From the NCBI RefSeq assembly GCF_003114835.2, contig NZ_AP025028.1:2756001-2820000 (forward strand): a stretch of 64,000 bases of DNA, read 5' to 3'. Below, in pieces: positions 1-8,900 of this stretch (its first letter is position 1; every line of letters starts with the position of its first letter). Source of the DNA: Leptospira kobayashii (GTDB lineage: Bacteria > Spirochaetota > Leptospiria > Leptospirales > Leptospiraceae). The position numbers were made by a program, and so were the translations under genes. Below the pieces are notes generated by a model. It ran no database searches. It worked only from the letters and a program-made list of their open reading frames with translations, and was not told where the DNA came from.

Positions 1-358
1 GAGGCATAGGGATCGGCCTGGATGCATCCACTTGAACTGCGTCCGATTGTTTCAGGTTTTCAATTTTCATTTCACTTCTAGTTTCATCTTCCTCAGGAGG
101 AGTAAACAAAAGCCAATTGATCAAATACCCCTTCGCCAACGGATTCGAAGTTGTCCAAACGTCTTCTTCCACTCCTTCCCTGTTAGAATTTTGATTGGCA
201 ACTTCTGCCGGAGGAGCAGGGAAAATCATATCGCCATATTCCCAAGGCATTAACAACGCCAAAGAAGGATCGGGTTTGGATTGTGCTATACAGGAGAACA
301 GCAAAAGAAAAATAAAAAATGCAATGCCTTTGATAATTTTGAAGTATTCAAACTTAAT
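1..358 (-). CDS. Lipoprotein, N-terminal part (runs off left edge)
   Basis: Reading the minus strand gives an open frame through the left window edge. It begins with a lipoprotein signal: basic residues (FKIIKG), a hydrophobic run (IAFFIFLLL) and the lipobox LFSC, followed by a polar, Pro-rich mature chain. The product is therefore probably an outer- or inner-membrane lipoprotein of unknown function. No ATG, GTG or TTG lies between the in-frame TAG upstream and the signal core; the candidates are ATT at 358 (giving MKFEYFKIIKG) or CTG at 379, the latter with AGGG about 9 nt upstream. I chose ATT because it gives a normal-length signal, but the start is unresolved. The C-terminus is outside the window, so no domain can be named. 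Confidence 0.6.
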   Translation of the reverse strand, partial: MKFEYFKIIKGIAFFIFLLLFSCIAQSKPDPSLALLMPWEYGDMIFPAPPAEVANQNSNREGVEEDVWTTSNPLAKGYLINWLLFTPPEEDETRSEMKIENLKQSDAVQVDASRPIPMP

Positions 359-420
359 TGTATTCGATTTCGTATTCAGAAAAGTACCCTACCATTGAAC
401 AGTAACGGGTTTCAGGCATC

Positions 421-747
421 ATGTTAATTAGCGACAGTTCTTCCTTTCTGGAAATCTTGGTGATCAATACCAAGGCATGGTTTTTTACGATCCTAACCTT
501 CGGTGGATTCGGAATCCTTTCACTCATCCAAATCATCCCGAAGATTCTGACCATGGGATTATTTTCCCGTTACCACTATTCCGCAGAAATCTTGGCAATC
601 CTAACCGGAATCACAGGCATTCCTTTAGGAGTAAAATCCATATTCCTCGGAGAAAAAAACAGAATCTATCTTAAACTCTTCATTTTAATGGAAAGCATAT
701 CCTACACCTTACTGGTCTTAGCAGCCTGGCTGGAAACTCACCACTAA
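421..747 (+). CDS. Small membrane protein of unknown function
   Basis: A 108-residue protein with about three hydrophobic segments (around residues 18-40, 55-72 and 84-102), so it is probably an inner-membrane protein. I recognise no family motif. It starts at ATG 421 without a convincing Shine-Dalgarno sequence and is divergent from the lipoprotein gene on its left. A minus-strand frame overlapping its first half is basic and motif-free and was taken as a shadow. Hydrophobic segment spacing and a coherent Ile/Leu-rich composition support it being real, but nothing points to a role. Confidence 0.5.
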   Translation: MLISDSSSFLEILVINTKAWFFTILTFGGFGILSLIQIIPKILTMGLFSRYHYSAEILAILTGITGIPLGVKSIFLGEKNRIYLKLFILMESISYTLLVLAAWLETHH

Positions 748-875
748 TCTATATTTATTCTAATACAAAAACACCGCAAAACGCGTAATATCTGATAGAT
801 ACTTTTCCGGGTTGAACTTTCAACCAATTTAATGAGATTTATTTAAAAAAAGTTAGTATTTTGAATGAGAAAATT

Positions 876-901
876 TTTATTTTTATTGCAATAAAAATAA
901 A
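876..901. terminator. Perfect AT-rich palindrome between convergent genes
   Basis: A 26-bp perfect palindrome centred on the GC at 888-889: each 13-nt arm reads TTTATTTTTATTG or its complement. It lies between the convergent ends of the small membrane protein (stop 747) and the M24-type gene (stop 924). T-runs inside the palindrome on both strands would allow termination in either direction, although a stem with only one GC pair is weak. Confidence 0.35.
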
Positions 902-923
902 TTCGAATATTTTAAATTCGTTT

Positions 924-1814
924 TTACATTACTTCTACAGCGAGTTTCCTTCCTCTCTTTACATGAGGAACTTCTTCATCCAACCAATATGCTCTATCTT
1001 TTTCCACTACCAAAATCTCTTCGAACTTAAACCCTGTTTTTCCCCTACCCAAATGAGGTTCAACCGCCCAAAGACCGGTTTTGTCTCCTTCATGATCCGG
1101 AGTCAAAAGTTCAGGCAAAACCTTATGCGTGAGAAATTCAAAAGATCCTTGCAGACTGAACCAACTGGCAAAACTAACAGGCAATAACGGAAACGGGACT
1201 TTAGGTAGATGCACTTTATACACACGATGACCTAACACAGCAAAGGGGTATAAGGAATGCACATTATCGAAACCGTTTTCTTTGGCCTCCCGATCTATCT
1301 TCCACCAAATCTCAGAAGCACTCAAAGATGATGCGAAATACTCGGGAATCTGTTTCCTAAGTTTCAAAAGATATTCCATCCCGAAATCCAATTCAGGATT
1401 TCTCTTCAAAGAGGAGGAATAACCTATATCTCCGATATATCCGTCAACTACGGGAGATACATCTAAGATAAAGGATTCGTCTTCGGTTAATCTTTTTTTG
1501 CCGGGATGAAACTGAGTGAATCGTTTGTATCCGTCAAACCTGGCATGTTCGCCGAACCAGGCAAAGGGGCGATGTAGGAACACCTTCACTCCATGATCCC
1601 TTAAGAACATATCCATACGTTTGGCGGTCTGGTATTCCGTCCATCCTTCCCGCATTTCCTTTTCAATCTCGGTAACACATCGGTAAGCAAGTCTCTGTGC
1701 TTTTAGAAAACCAGCTTTCTCTTCTTCACTGGGAGTCTTGATTGATTCGGAACTGTATCTTGAAATCTTTGAAGAGAGTTTGGATAAGAATCCTCTTTGT
1801 GTTTGTATTGGCAT
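924..1814 (-). CDS. M24-family (pita-bread fold) metallopeptidase-like protein
   Basis: The 296-residue protein resembles the creatinase / methionine aminopeptidase / Xaa-Pro peptidase superfamily, which uses a two-metal site to cleave N-terminal residues. The five metal ligand positions can be placed: Asp in ILDVSP, Asp in GDIGYSSS, His in VLGHRVYKVH, Glu in AVEPHLG and Glu in FEEILVV. The N-terminal half before the fold is short, so it lacks the regulatory domain of Xaa-Pro dipeptidases. Start ATG 1814 is preceded by AGGGAAG at suitable spacing. The substrate cannot be told from sequence; the superfamily also contains non-peptidases. It is transcribed in the same direction as the AraC gene upstream, about 100 bp away. 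Confidence 0.75.
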   Translation of the reverse strand: MPIQTQRGFLSKLSSKISRYSSESIKTPSEEEKAGFLKAQRLAYRCVTEIEKEMREGWTEYQTAKRMDMFLRDHGVKVFLHRPFAWFGEHARFDGYKRFTQFHPGKKRLTEDESFILDVSPVVDGYIGDIGYSSSLKRNPELDFGMEYLLKLRKQIPEYFASSLSASEIWWKIDREAKENGFDNVHSLYPFAVLGHRVYKVHLPKVPFPLLPVSFASWFSLQGSFEFLTHKVLPELLTPDHEGDKTGLWAVEPHLGRGKTGFKFEEILVVEKDRAYWLDEEVPHVKRGRKLAVEVM

Positions 1815-1912
1815 AAATTCTTCCCTAGGTTTGAATAGAGAAAGAATAGCAGTATCGAAGTTCTTTAGATTGAATGAATCCGGTATTTTTAAAAAATTTC
1901 AAAAAAAAAGTA

Positions 1913-2710
1913 TCAATCTGATTCGCAAAACCTAACTTCAATTGATTTGATACGACCGAAAAAAACGGATGGCGTGAATCCGAAATTTTCCTTAAATGTG
2001 CGGGAAAAATGGGCAGAGTCGGAAAACCCGCTGGCATGAGCAACTTCTGTTAAATTAGCTCCTTCCTTTAGATGTTTCACTGCATTTAAGATCCTGACCC
2101 ATAATAGATACCGTCTGAGTGGGATTCCCAAATTTTCTTTGAAGAGACGGATCAATCTATCCTCCGAAATGGAAAAATCTTTTCCTATCTCTTTCATGCG
2201 AATGCTATCGGGAAGTTCCGTTCTGATTTTATGTGCGATCTTTCGGATTCTTTGGTCTATGTTTTTTTCCAAGTTTTGAAAAGGGCGTACGCATTGCAGT
2301 AATTCCAAATGCAATTCCCAAGCTTCACTATCGCTCAAGTTTCCATAATACAAATCCCATAATCTTTCCATCAAAGGAAGAAAGTTTGAAACTTCCAAAC
2401 GTTTCACTTCCCCCATTTTTGCAAAATCGGAGATCGATCCGTATTCATATGTTTCCGGATCAATCAACAATGAAATCATTCTTACACCGGGAGAAACGGT
2501 TCGATGATAGGTATTCGGACCGACCAAGGCAACACGGTATTCTTCTTTCCCTTTTTTCGTTTCGATACTGATATTTTTGTCCAAAGAAATTGCTAAGGTA
2601 GCGGCATAATGTTCGTGAAAATCGGTTTGCATCGCGTTTGTCGCGTAGATCACACGGCTATTCCAAAGATAAAGGATGTCCTTATGAGGTAAAAAATTCT
2701 TTGAATCCAA
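1913..2710 (-). CDS. AraC-family transcriptional regulator
   Basis: A 265-residue regulator. Residues 1 to about 150 form a cupin-like sensor region (FHEHYAATLAISL carries the typical His pattern); the last ~100 residues are the double helix-turn-helix AraC domain, with the second helix-turn-helix and the family signature visible in LTEVAHASGFSDSAHFSRTF and FGFTPS. The start is TTG 2710, with GGAAG seven bases upstream; no better ATG exists before the sensor domain. An 11-bp perfect inverted repeat lies directly upstream (2720-2762) and could be an autoregulatory site. Targets are unknown; the neighbouring M24-type gene is the nearest candidate. Confidence 0.85.
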   Translation of the reverse strand: MDSKNFLPHKDILYLWNSRVIYATNAMQTDFHEHYAATLAISLDKNISIETKKGKEEYRVALVGPNTYHRTVSPGVRMISLLIDPETYEYGSISDFAKMGEVKRLEVSNFLPLMERLWDLYYGNLSDSEAWELHLELLQCVRPFQNLEKNIDQRIRKIAHKIRTELPDSIRMKEIGKDFSISEDRLIRLFKENLGIPLRRYLLWVRILNAVKHLKEGANLTEVAHASGFSDSAHFSRTFKENFGFTPSVFFGRIKSIEVRFCESD

Positions 2711-2719
2711 TTATGCTTC

Positions 2720-2762
2720 CATTGTTTCGGCGAGAAAAAATCCTTTCGGTTCCGAAACAATG
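2720..2762. promoter_or_regulatory. Perfect 11-bp inverted repeat upstream of araC-type gene
   Basis: CATTGTTTCGG at 2720-2730 and its exact complement CCGAAACAATG at 2752-2762 are separated by 21 bp. The left arm ends ten bases before the TTG start of the AraC-family gene, so it is either a leader hairpin or a regulator binding site. AraC proteins more often bind direct repeats, which argues for caution. Confidence 0.35.
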
Positions 2763-2818
2763 ATTCTGGGATGGAAAGCGGCTTTATCAACAAAAAAAGA
2801 GGGAAAGACGGGAACAAA

Positions 2819-3189
2819 TCATCCGTTATCATTCACGATAATTTGTATCTTACCATCAGTCATATGTTGACTGTAATAAGCGTAGGCTTCCGCAGCTTGT
2901 GTCAAATCGAATAGACGTTGGATCTTTGGTTTGAACATTCCATTCACGTTACCGATCACTTCCCTGGACAACCGGAATCAGGAAAGAAGAGAAAGGGAAT
3001 TAACGTAATATCCGAATTCACCAAACCCCTGTTAACTTTTACAAGAACTTGACCGGGACCAGGCTTAGGAACATCTATTTCGGTGAGTTTTATATATTTT
3101 TTGATTTCGTCCGGATTGGAAATTGCGTCTTCCGGCAATGGACCTAGTTGGTGTAGTGCTTTCATTTTGATGGGAACATTGTATTTCAT
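2819..3189 (-). pseudogene. Internally deleted quinone oxidoreductase (MDR) remnant
   Basis: Two pieces of one zinc-independent medium-chain dehydrogenase/quinone oxidoreductase are joined. The first ~60 residues (from ATG 3189: MKALHQLGPLPEDA, then VPKPGPGQVLVKVNRGLVN) are the normal N-terminal strand region. After about 3000 the frame breaks: that frame ends at a TGA near 2980, while the +1 frame continues with SREVIGNVNGMFKPKI and the typical C-terminal end FDLTQAAEAYAYY plus GKIQIIV to TGA at 2819. Roughly 200 residues of the usual ~325, including the nucleotide-binding fold, are missing. This is read from the sequence; the parent family follows from the match to the intact enzyme at 11263-12264, whose end has the same layout. 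Confidence 0.7.
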
Positions 3190-3208
3190 CGGTTCATTCT
3201 CAAAAAAT

Positions 3209-4216
3209 TCACTTTTTCTCTGCAAACACGAGCAAGTTACCATCAATATCTTTGAGTAACGCTGTTTGATTTCCGTTTTGACTGATAAGAATTCCTCCCT
3301 CTTGCACAACCTTATTCACCGCTGCATTCAAATCTCGAACCAGAAAACCCGTTGCAACCCTTCCCTTCTCAGACTTGTTAAGCGGTCCCTTGGAAGAAAA
3401 TTGATTGTAAGTGAAAACTTCGAAAGTAGGACCGCCCTCACTATAACCTGGTAACGTGACATGTCTACCACGCACTTTAGCTCCACTTACACCAGTTAGT
3501 CTCTCTATAAAATCCCCTTTATAATCCCGCTCAAATCCGGTCGCAGACGTGCTTAGTATTTTGGTATAAAAAACAACCGTTTTGCTCCAATCCGCCGAAT
3601 TTATGTTAACGTGTAAAAAACGAATCATGTCTGTTTCCGGTGGAGATAACTTGAAGTTGGTGCGTATGAGAGAATTCAAACTACGGTAAATCGTTTTCGG
3701 AGTCAAAGGAGTTGGAAACGGCAGATGTATCTCGAATACATTCCCGTCTGGGTCGGTTGCATACGCTGCAGGAACTTTTTCCAAATCTTCAAAGGTGCTG
3801 AGTATTTTCCCCCCATTCTTTAAGATTTGTTTGATGAGACCGGGGATATTATCACTTTCAAAACAAATATGCGCATAACCCAAATCATTTGCCAAAGGCG
3901 GCTTTGCATCCGATTTATCTATCTTTCCAATCGTAATGAGTGGTCCTCCTTCCCTGTATCCAGGTGTTTTCAGAGATATGAAATCTTTTTCCGAACCTAC
4001 CAGATTCCATTCGTATCCTGATTTTATTTTTTCGGCTCCGAAAACATTCCGATAGAAATCGGAAAGACGCTCAGGATCGGGGCTGTTTATGATCACCGTT
4101 GCATAAGAAAAATCGGAATTCTCTATCGCATGATAATCACTTTGTGAAGCGGTAATTCCCCACCAAACAGAGACAATAGCGACTAAAATAATTATTATAA
4201 TTGAAAACTTTTTCAT
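3209..4216 (-). CDS. Exported two-domain VOC (glyoxalase-fold) protein
   Basis: 335 residues. An N-terminal signal anchor (FSIIIIILVAIVSVWWG) is followed by two tandem vicinal-oxygen-chelate modules, about residues 36-165 and 190-335. Each begins with the betaalphabeta pattern (FSYATVIINSPDPERLSDFY; IRFLHVNINSADWSKTVVFY) and ends with the DPDGN/DIDGN turn (TDPDGNVFEIHLP; KDIDGNLLVFAEKK). The fold binds a metal and a small substrate in glyoxalases and extradiol dioxygenases; no specific reaction can be assigned. It overlaps the upstream gene by ATGA (4213-4216), so the two are translationally coupled and probably work together outside the cytoplasm. Confidence 0.75.
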   Translation of the reverse strand: MKKFSIIIIILVAIVSVWWGITASQSDYHAIENSDFSYATVIINSPDPERLSDFYRNVFGAEKIKSGYEWNLVGSEKDFISLKTPGYREGGPLITIGKIDKSDAKPPLANDLGYAHICFESDNIPGLIKQILKNGGKILSTFEDLEKVPAAYATDPDGNVFEIHLPFPTPLTPKTIYRSLNSLIRTNFKLSPPETDMIRFLHVNINSADWSKTVVFYTKILSTSATGFERDYKGDFIERLTGVSGAKVRGRHVTLPGYSEGGPTFEVFTYNQFSSKGPLNKSEKGRVATGFLVRDLNAAVNKVVQEGGILISQNGNQTALLKDIDGNLLVFAEKK

Positions 4217-5520
4217 TTTGATCCGGCTCCTGTATTTGCTACATTCGATTTTGAAATAACCGAGTCAATCGGCAAGTAATGAATACCGGTGTTGTCTTTA
4301 TAAAAACTCGGCAAAAACAATTTGTTCCCTCCCGGGACGACCACGGATATATCGAGAACTTTGGAACCGTTATGATGACTAAATGCGATCACTTTACTCG
4401 CATCAGGTGACAAAGCGAAAAATCCTGTACCCTTGGATTTAGGTAGCCATTTTGCAGGAATACGAAGAATTGCCGGTTTGATCCAGGGATTTGCATGCAT
4501 CCAAGTCATTAGTCCCGTGCGATCCTTAATCAATGCAACCCATATTCGCCCCGATGAATCTCTATCCAATCCATCCGGCAAACCGGGAAGATTGTCCCAA
4601 AGTACATCGTAACTTCCCGAAGTCGGACCGGAAAGATGCGCGCGACCAATCCGAAAATTAACAGTCTCGCTGATAAGCAAACTAACTTCTGTTCCTTGCT
4701 TATCGTATTCGATCAGGATTCCGTCTGCGAAAATGATATTTTCAACAACAAGACCGATACTTTTGGAAATGGTATCATAACGCCAGACTCTGCCGTTTCG
4801 GGCCAATGTAATTCCCTCGGCAAATGCTCCGAGACCGGAAGAAGCTTTGGGATTACTGAACGGTTCGGTGATATATACATGACGTCCGTCTTTAGAAACC
4901 GCCAGATCGTTACAGAACTGAAGTTGGCGACTGCCGTCTCCCGTTAGATCCGTTACTTTTGTTTCTTTGAACGGCTCGGGGTATACGATTACCCGATCAT
5001 TGCCTACTGAATTAGGAATTTCCAGACCATCTTCACGCATAATTCCAGTTAGCGGAACACGAGTTACCACTTCTGAAAATTTTTTGGTGCCAAGGTCCAG
5101 ACTGTACAATCCGGGACCTTTCTCATAACTGTTATAATCGAGACGAGCCATACAAAAATAAACCTGATCGTCTTTGCCGGGAACAATATGCGCCCCTGTA
5201 GGTGAAACAGGTGACTTCGCCAATTTTTCGGCCTTCTCCGTTTTTAAATCAACGAGCCAAATCCATTCATCTCTAGCACTAACAAGTATTTTGTCGGAAC
5301 CCTTCAGCGGTAAAATTTCATCATGGCCCGGTATTTCGCGAACAAGGCTGATGACGTCCGAAGAAATAACATCTCCTATATCCGCTTTCGTCAATTCCTC
5401 GGGAATTTTTTCCATGAAACGCGGACCCGTCGGCTCGTAATAAGAAGGAGGTGCCGATGTTACCCAGATCGTTAAACCGGAGAGGCAAATTACCGTTAAT
5501 ATAATGCTCGTTTTTTTCAT
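4213..5520 (-). CDS. Exported six-bladed beta-propeller, strictosidine synthase/SMP-30-like
   Basis: 435 residues with a signal peptide (IILTVICLSGLTIWVTSA). The body has propeller-type repeats and, at about residues 265-325, the signature of the strictosidine-synthase-like / SMP-30 superfamily: ADGILI, then RIGRAHLSGPTSG, then LWDNLPGLPDGLDRDSSG and RIWVAL. Related proteins are calcium-dependent lactonases or arylesterases; the substrate here is unknown. ATG 5520 follows AAAGAGA. The stop overlaps the start of the VOC gene, making a two-gene operon. Both flanks of this operon carry broken dehydrogenase genes, suggesting that the segment was inserted into, or survived within, a decaying region. 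Confidence 0.75.
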   Translation of the reverse strand: MKKTSIILTVICLSGLTIWVTSAPPSYYEPTGPRFMEKIPEELTKADIGDVISSDVISLVREIPGHDEILPLKGSDKILVSARDEWIWLVDLKTEKAEKLAKSPVSPTGAHIVPGKDDQVYFCMARLDYNSYEKGPGLYSLDLGTKKFSEVVTRVPLTGIMREDGLEIPNSVGNDRVIVYPEPFKETKVTDLTGDGSRQLQFCNDLAVSKDGRHVYITEPFSNPKASSGLGAFAEGITLARNGRVWRYDTISKSIGLVVENIIFADGILIEYDKQGTEVSLLISETVNFRIGRAHLSGPTSGSYDVLWDNLPGLPDGLDRDSSGRIWVALIKDRTGLMTWMHANPWIKPAILRIPAKWLPKSKGTGFFALSPDASKVIAFSHHNGSKVLDISVVVPGGNKLFLPSFYKDNTGIHYLPIDSVISKSNVANTGAGSK

Positions 5521-5554
5521 TCTCTTTATCCTAATTTTTTTAAATCAATTCGGT

Positions 5555-5758
5555 TCATTTCATCAATTCGTCTTTCCGGTTTTGGTTTCGGTAATCGATA
5601 GATCGATTACACCCATGCAGAATCATGATATCGGCAAAGTTCAAGCCGGTTGCCTTGACTGGAATTCGTACTTCCCCCAAAGCAGGGAAAAGATCCGATC
5701 CCTCTTCGGTCTTGGGAACTTCCGGTCCCCCTTTTTTCATGGTCAATATTTTTCTCAT
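5555..5758 (-). pseudogene. Truncated zinc-independent alcohol dehydrogenase/quinone oxidoreductase remnant
   Basis: From ATG 5758 the frame gives a typical MDR N-terminus (MRKILTMKKGGPEV, then GEVRIPVKATGLNFADIM), but after about 45 residues it jumps to CNRSIDYRNQNRKDEL and stops. The IDYRNQ segment resembles the IDYKKDD motif that lies past the Rossmann fold in the intact enzyme at 11263-12264, so I infer an internal deletion of ~150 residues plus loss of the C-terminus. The same frame stays open upstream to 5827 with no recognisable content. It sits immediately upstream of the propeller/VOC operon. Confidence 0.6.
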
Positions 5759-5874
5759 TAATACCTGTCTACCGTTTGAATCAGTAAGTTTCGAAACACC
5801 CGAACTATAGAGTAACATGAATTGCATATCCTTTGCTTGAACGAATCCGGTATCCTTAGGATAATCTGTAAATT

Positions 5875-5890
5875 TTAGCAGGAAAATATC
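5875..5890 (+). repeat. 16-bp inverted repeat, left copy
   Basis: TTAGCAGGAAAATATC here is the exact reverse complement of 9005-9020, just after the stop codon of the enclosed PP2C/TPR gene. The pair brackets a single 3.1-kb gene. A perfect 16-mer match at both gene borders is unlikely by chance and suggests a duplicated or mobile boundary. Confidence 0.6.
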
Positions 5891-5934
5891 ATTTTAGATT
5901 GTCTCTATATATCAAGTATATAGGGTTCATCGAA

Positions 5935-8900
5935 ATGGATTTAAATTGGTTGGCTTGGTCTTATCATTCTGTCGGAGTTTTTGCAGCAAATCTAATCTGT
6001 GCGATACTCGCTATTTTTCTATTAAGCAAAAAAAATAAAACACCTACGACTTGGTGGCTTGCAGCGATGTTCTTAGGTTATAACTTTATGCTATTCGGGT
6101 ATGTCCTGGCATATTCCGTAAATGCGAGCTGGGGCGCATACCATCGGTTTTTTACCAGCTGCGCTATGTTCGGAAATGCGGGAATGATCGGATTCGTCTA
6201 TACGTTTCCAAGACTTGATCAACCGAAAGAAGCTAAAATTGCGATACCTCTCTCATTGACAATACTTTTGATTGCCTTTACCGATCTTGTCTATACCGGA
6301 GCCCGGCTGGACATCATCTACAATTTCACAGCACATTTTTATACTTTCGATTACGGTGCACAGCACGCAGTCGTATTGCTTTTGACTCAAATATTTCCCC
6401 TAACCATACTCATCCGCAAAACAATCCGATATTCTACTTACGGCGGATTTTTTTCAAAATGGCTTTCCAAACCGAAATCTCTTTCGGAATATCCGATGTT
6501 TCTTTTCTCCAGGTTTTGTGTCGGCTGGATCAAGTTCATAAATCCGAAAGGAGAAGATGCGAAAGCTTGCAAAAGTTTTGCAAAAGCGATCATCATCTTT
6601 CTATTCATCGCTGTCCTAAACGTATTGAATAAATCCGGCCTTGTTACATACGATTTATATGCATTCGGGTTTGCAAATATAACACTCATTATCTGCTTTT
6701 ACTTTGTAATCACTTACCTCAACAATTCTCCCGAACCTACTACGTTTATGGTGAAATTGGTCGGAGTGAGTCTCGTAACAGTTCTTCTTGTCCTTGGGTT
6801 TGTGGGCAATATCACACTTTCTCTCAGCGAAGAAGAATATGATACTCAGAAGCGGGCGGAAATTTTAGGTTCCAAACCTTTTATATTGAACAAACAGTAT
6901 GATCAAATCGCCGAAGACATCGAATACATCATTCGCAAGCCGGTAGATGCGGATCCATTTAACGAAAACTTAAAAATCGAATTCAATCGTCATCCGGATC
7001 AACTGAACATTGATAAAGTATTATCGGAACAAAAAAAAGTCAGAAATTTCACTCTCAAGGAATTACTGACTGAGATTTTGAAAAAGAACGGTCGCAATCT
7101 AAAAAAAGATATCCCCACTCCCGAGGAAGAAGACGAAGCTTTGTCTCGCTTCAGCAAAACTAGGGCCTATAAGAACCTGAATAGTTCTTCGCAGATCAAT
7201 TTAAACCGCCTTTACAGAACAGCTGACAAACGTTATACACATTTCGACCTTATAACGAAAAACGCAAAATACGAAGTTGGATTTTCATACGATGAATATC
7301 GGAAACACACGCATAAAAATACCGTTAAACTGATATACATCATATTCTCAACCTCACTCCTCATTCTGATTATTTTCCCGAGATTTTTTCATTCCAGTCT
7401 TGTCAAACCTCTGAACGACCTGCTTTCCGGTGTCACCAAAGTGAACGAAGGCAATCTGGATATTCAAGTTCCTATCAAAGTTCAGGATGAAATCGGCTAC
7501 CTTGCCGGGTCTTTCAATTCGATGGTAAGCTCCATAAAAGAAGCAAGAAAAGATTTGGAAGACTATGCAGTCAATCTCGAAGAAAAGGTGAAAGACAGAA
7601 CCAAAGAAGTCCAGGAAAAAATGGACGAAGTCCAAAAGTTGAAAATTCAGCAGGACGGTGATTACTTTCTTACCTCCCTACTCGCCAAACCTTTATTTTT
7701 CAATGCCAATAAATCGAAGTTAGTTCCTACCGAATTCGTGATTCATCAAAAAAAGAAATTCGAATTCAAAAGCAAAACCGCAGATTTGGGTGGAGATATC
7801 TGTATCACAGGAACGTTAAAATTCGGAAAACCGGACGATTACAAAACCTACATCATGGCCTTAAACGGAGATGCAATGGGGAAATCCATGCAAGGAGCCG
7901 GCGGAGCATTGGTAATGGGTGTTGTATTCAATGCAATCATGTCCCGCTCCGCATCCAATAAAAAAGTTTTGGACATGAAGCCGGAAGAATGGCTCACAGA
8001 TATTTATAACGAAGTAAATTCAGTATTCAAATCGTTTAACGGAACTATGGTGATTTCCGCGACTGTTTTGCTCATCGAAGAAAAATCGGGAGAGATGTTG
8101 TATTTCAATGCGGAACACCCAGCCAGCATTCTCTACCGGGACGGAAAGGCGAGTTTCATAGAACAAGAGTTACTTTTAAGAAAATTAGGCCAGGAATCCG
8201 AATTCAGTTTCCAAGTGTATAGATATCAGTTGGAACCCGGAGATATAATCATTCTCGGTTCCGACGGGCGCGACGATATAGACCTAACGCCGAATTCGGG
8301 AACAAGAACGATCAATGAAGATGAATTTGCAATTCTCAGAATTATCGAAAAAACAAAGGGAAATATTTTCGAAATCGAAGGAGCATTGAAAGAGATCGGA
8401 GACATCACGGATGACTTGTCTTTTCTACGAATTGATTTTCAAGGCCAGGAGACCCGGGAAGAAATTCAAAACATTCAAGAACAACCTGTCTCTTCCAAAT
8501 TCGAAGAACAGGAACTCGAAATCAGAGAGGATGAAGACGCACTTCTGGACATTACCGAAGTATATCGAAGAAGCAAACAATTGTACCGCGAAGGACAGGT
8601 GAATGAAGCTCTCACAGTTCTGACAAAAGCTCATTCCGTTGAACCGAATAATCAAAAGTTGAACAAATTGTTCGGACTTATGAGTTTCAAAGGAAAGGAT
8701 TATGCAACTGCTGTGGAAGTAATCAATCATTACTTGCAAATGGATCCGGATACGGAAGAGATGTGGTATTATTTATCTTTGTCTCAAAAGAAGATGGGAA
8801 GGTATTTATCCTCTCTGGAAGCATCCAAACGAGTTTACCAATTGCATCCGGAGAATATAAACAACCTGGTCAACTTATCCGACCTAAATCGCCTAACTGG

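Noticed and set aside
354..554. 66-residue minus-strand frame
   Set aside because: Antisense to the small membrane protein, basic and motif-free.
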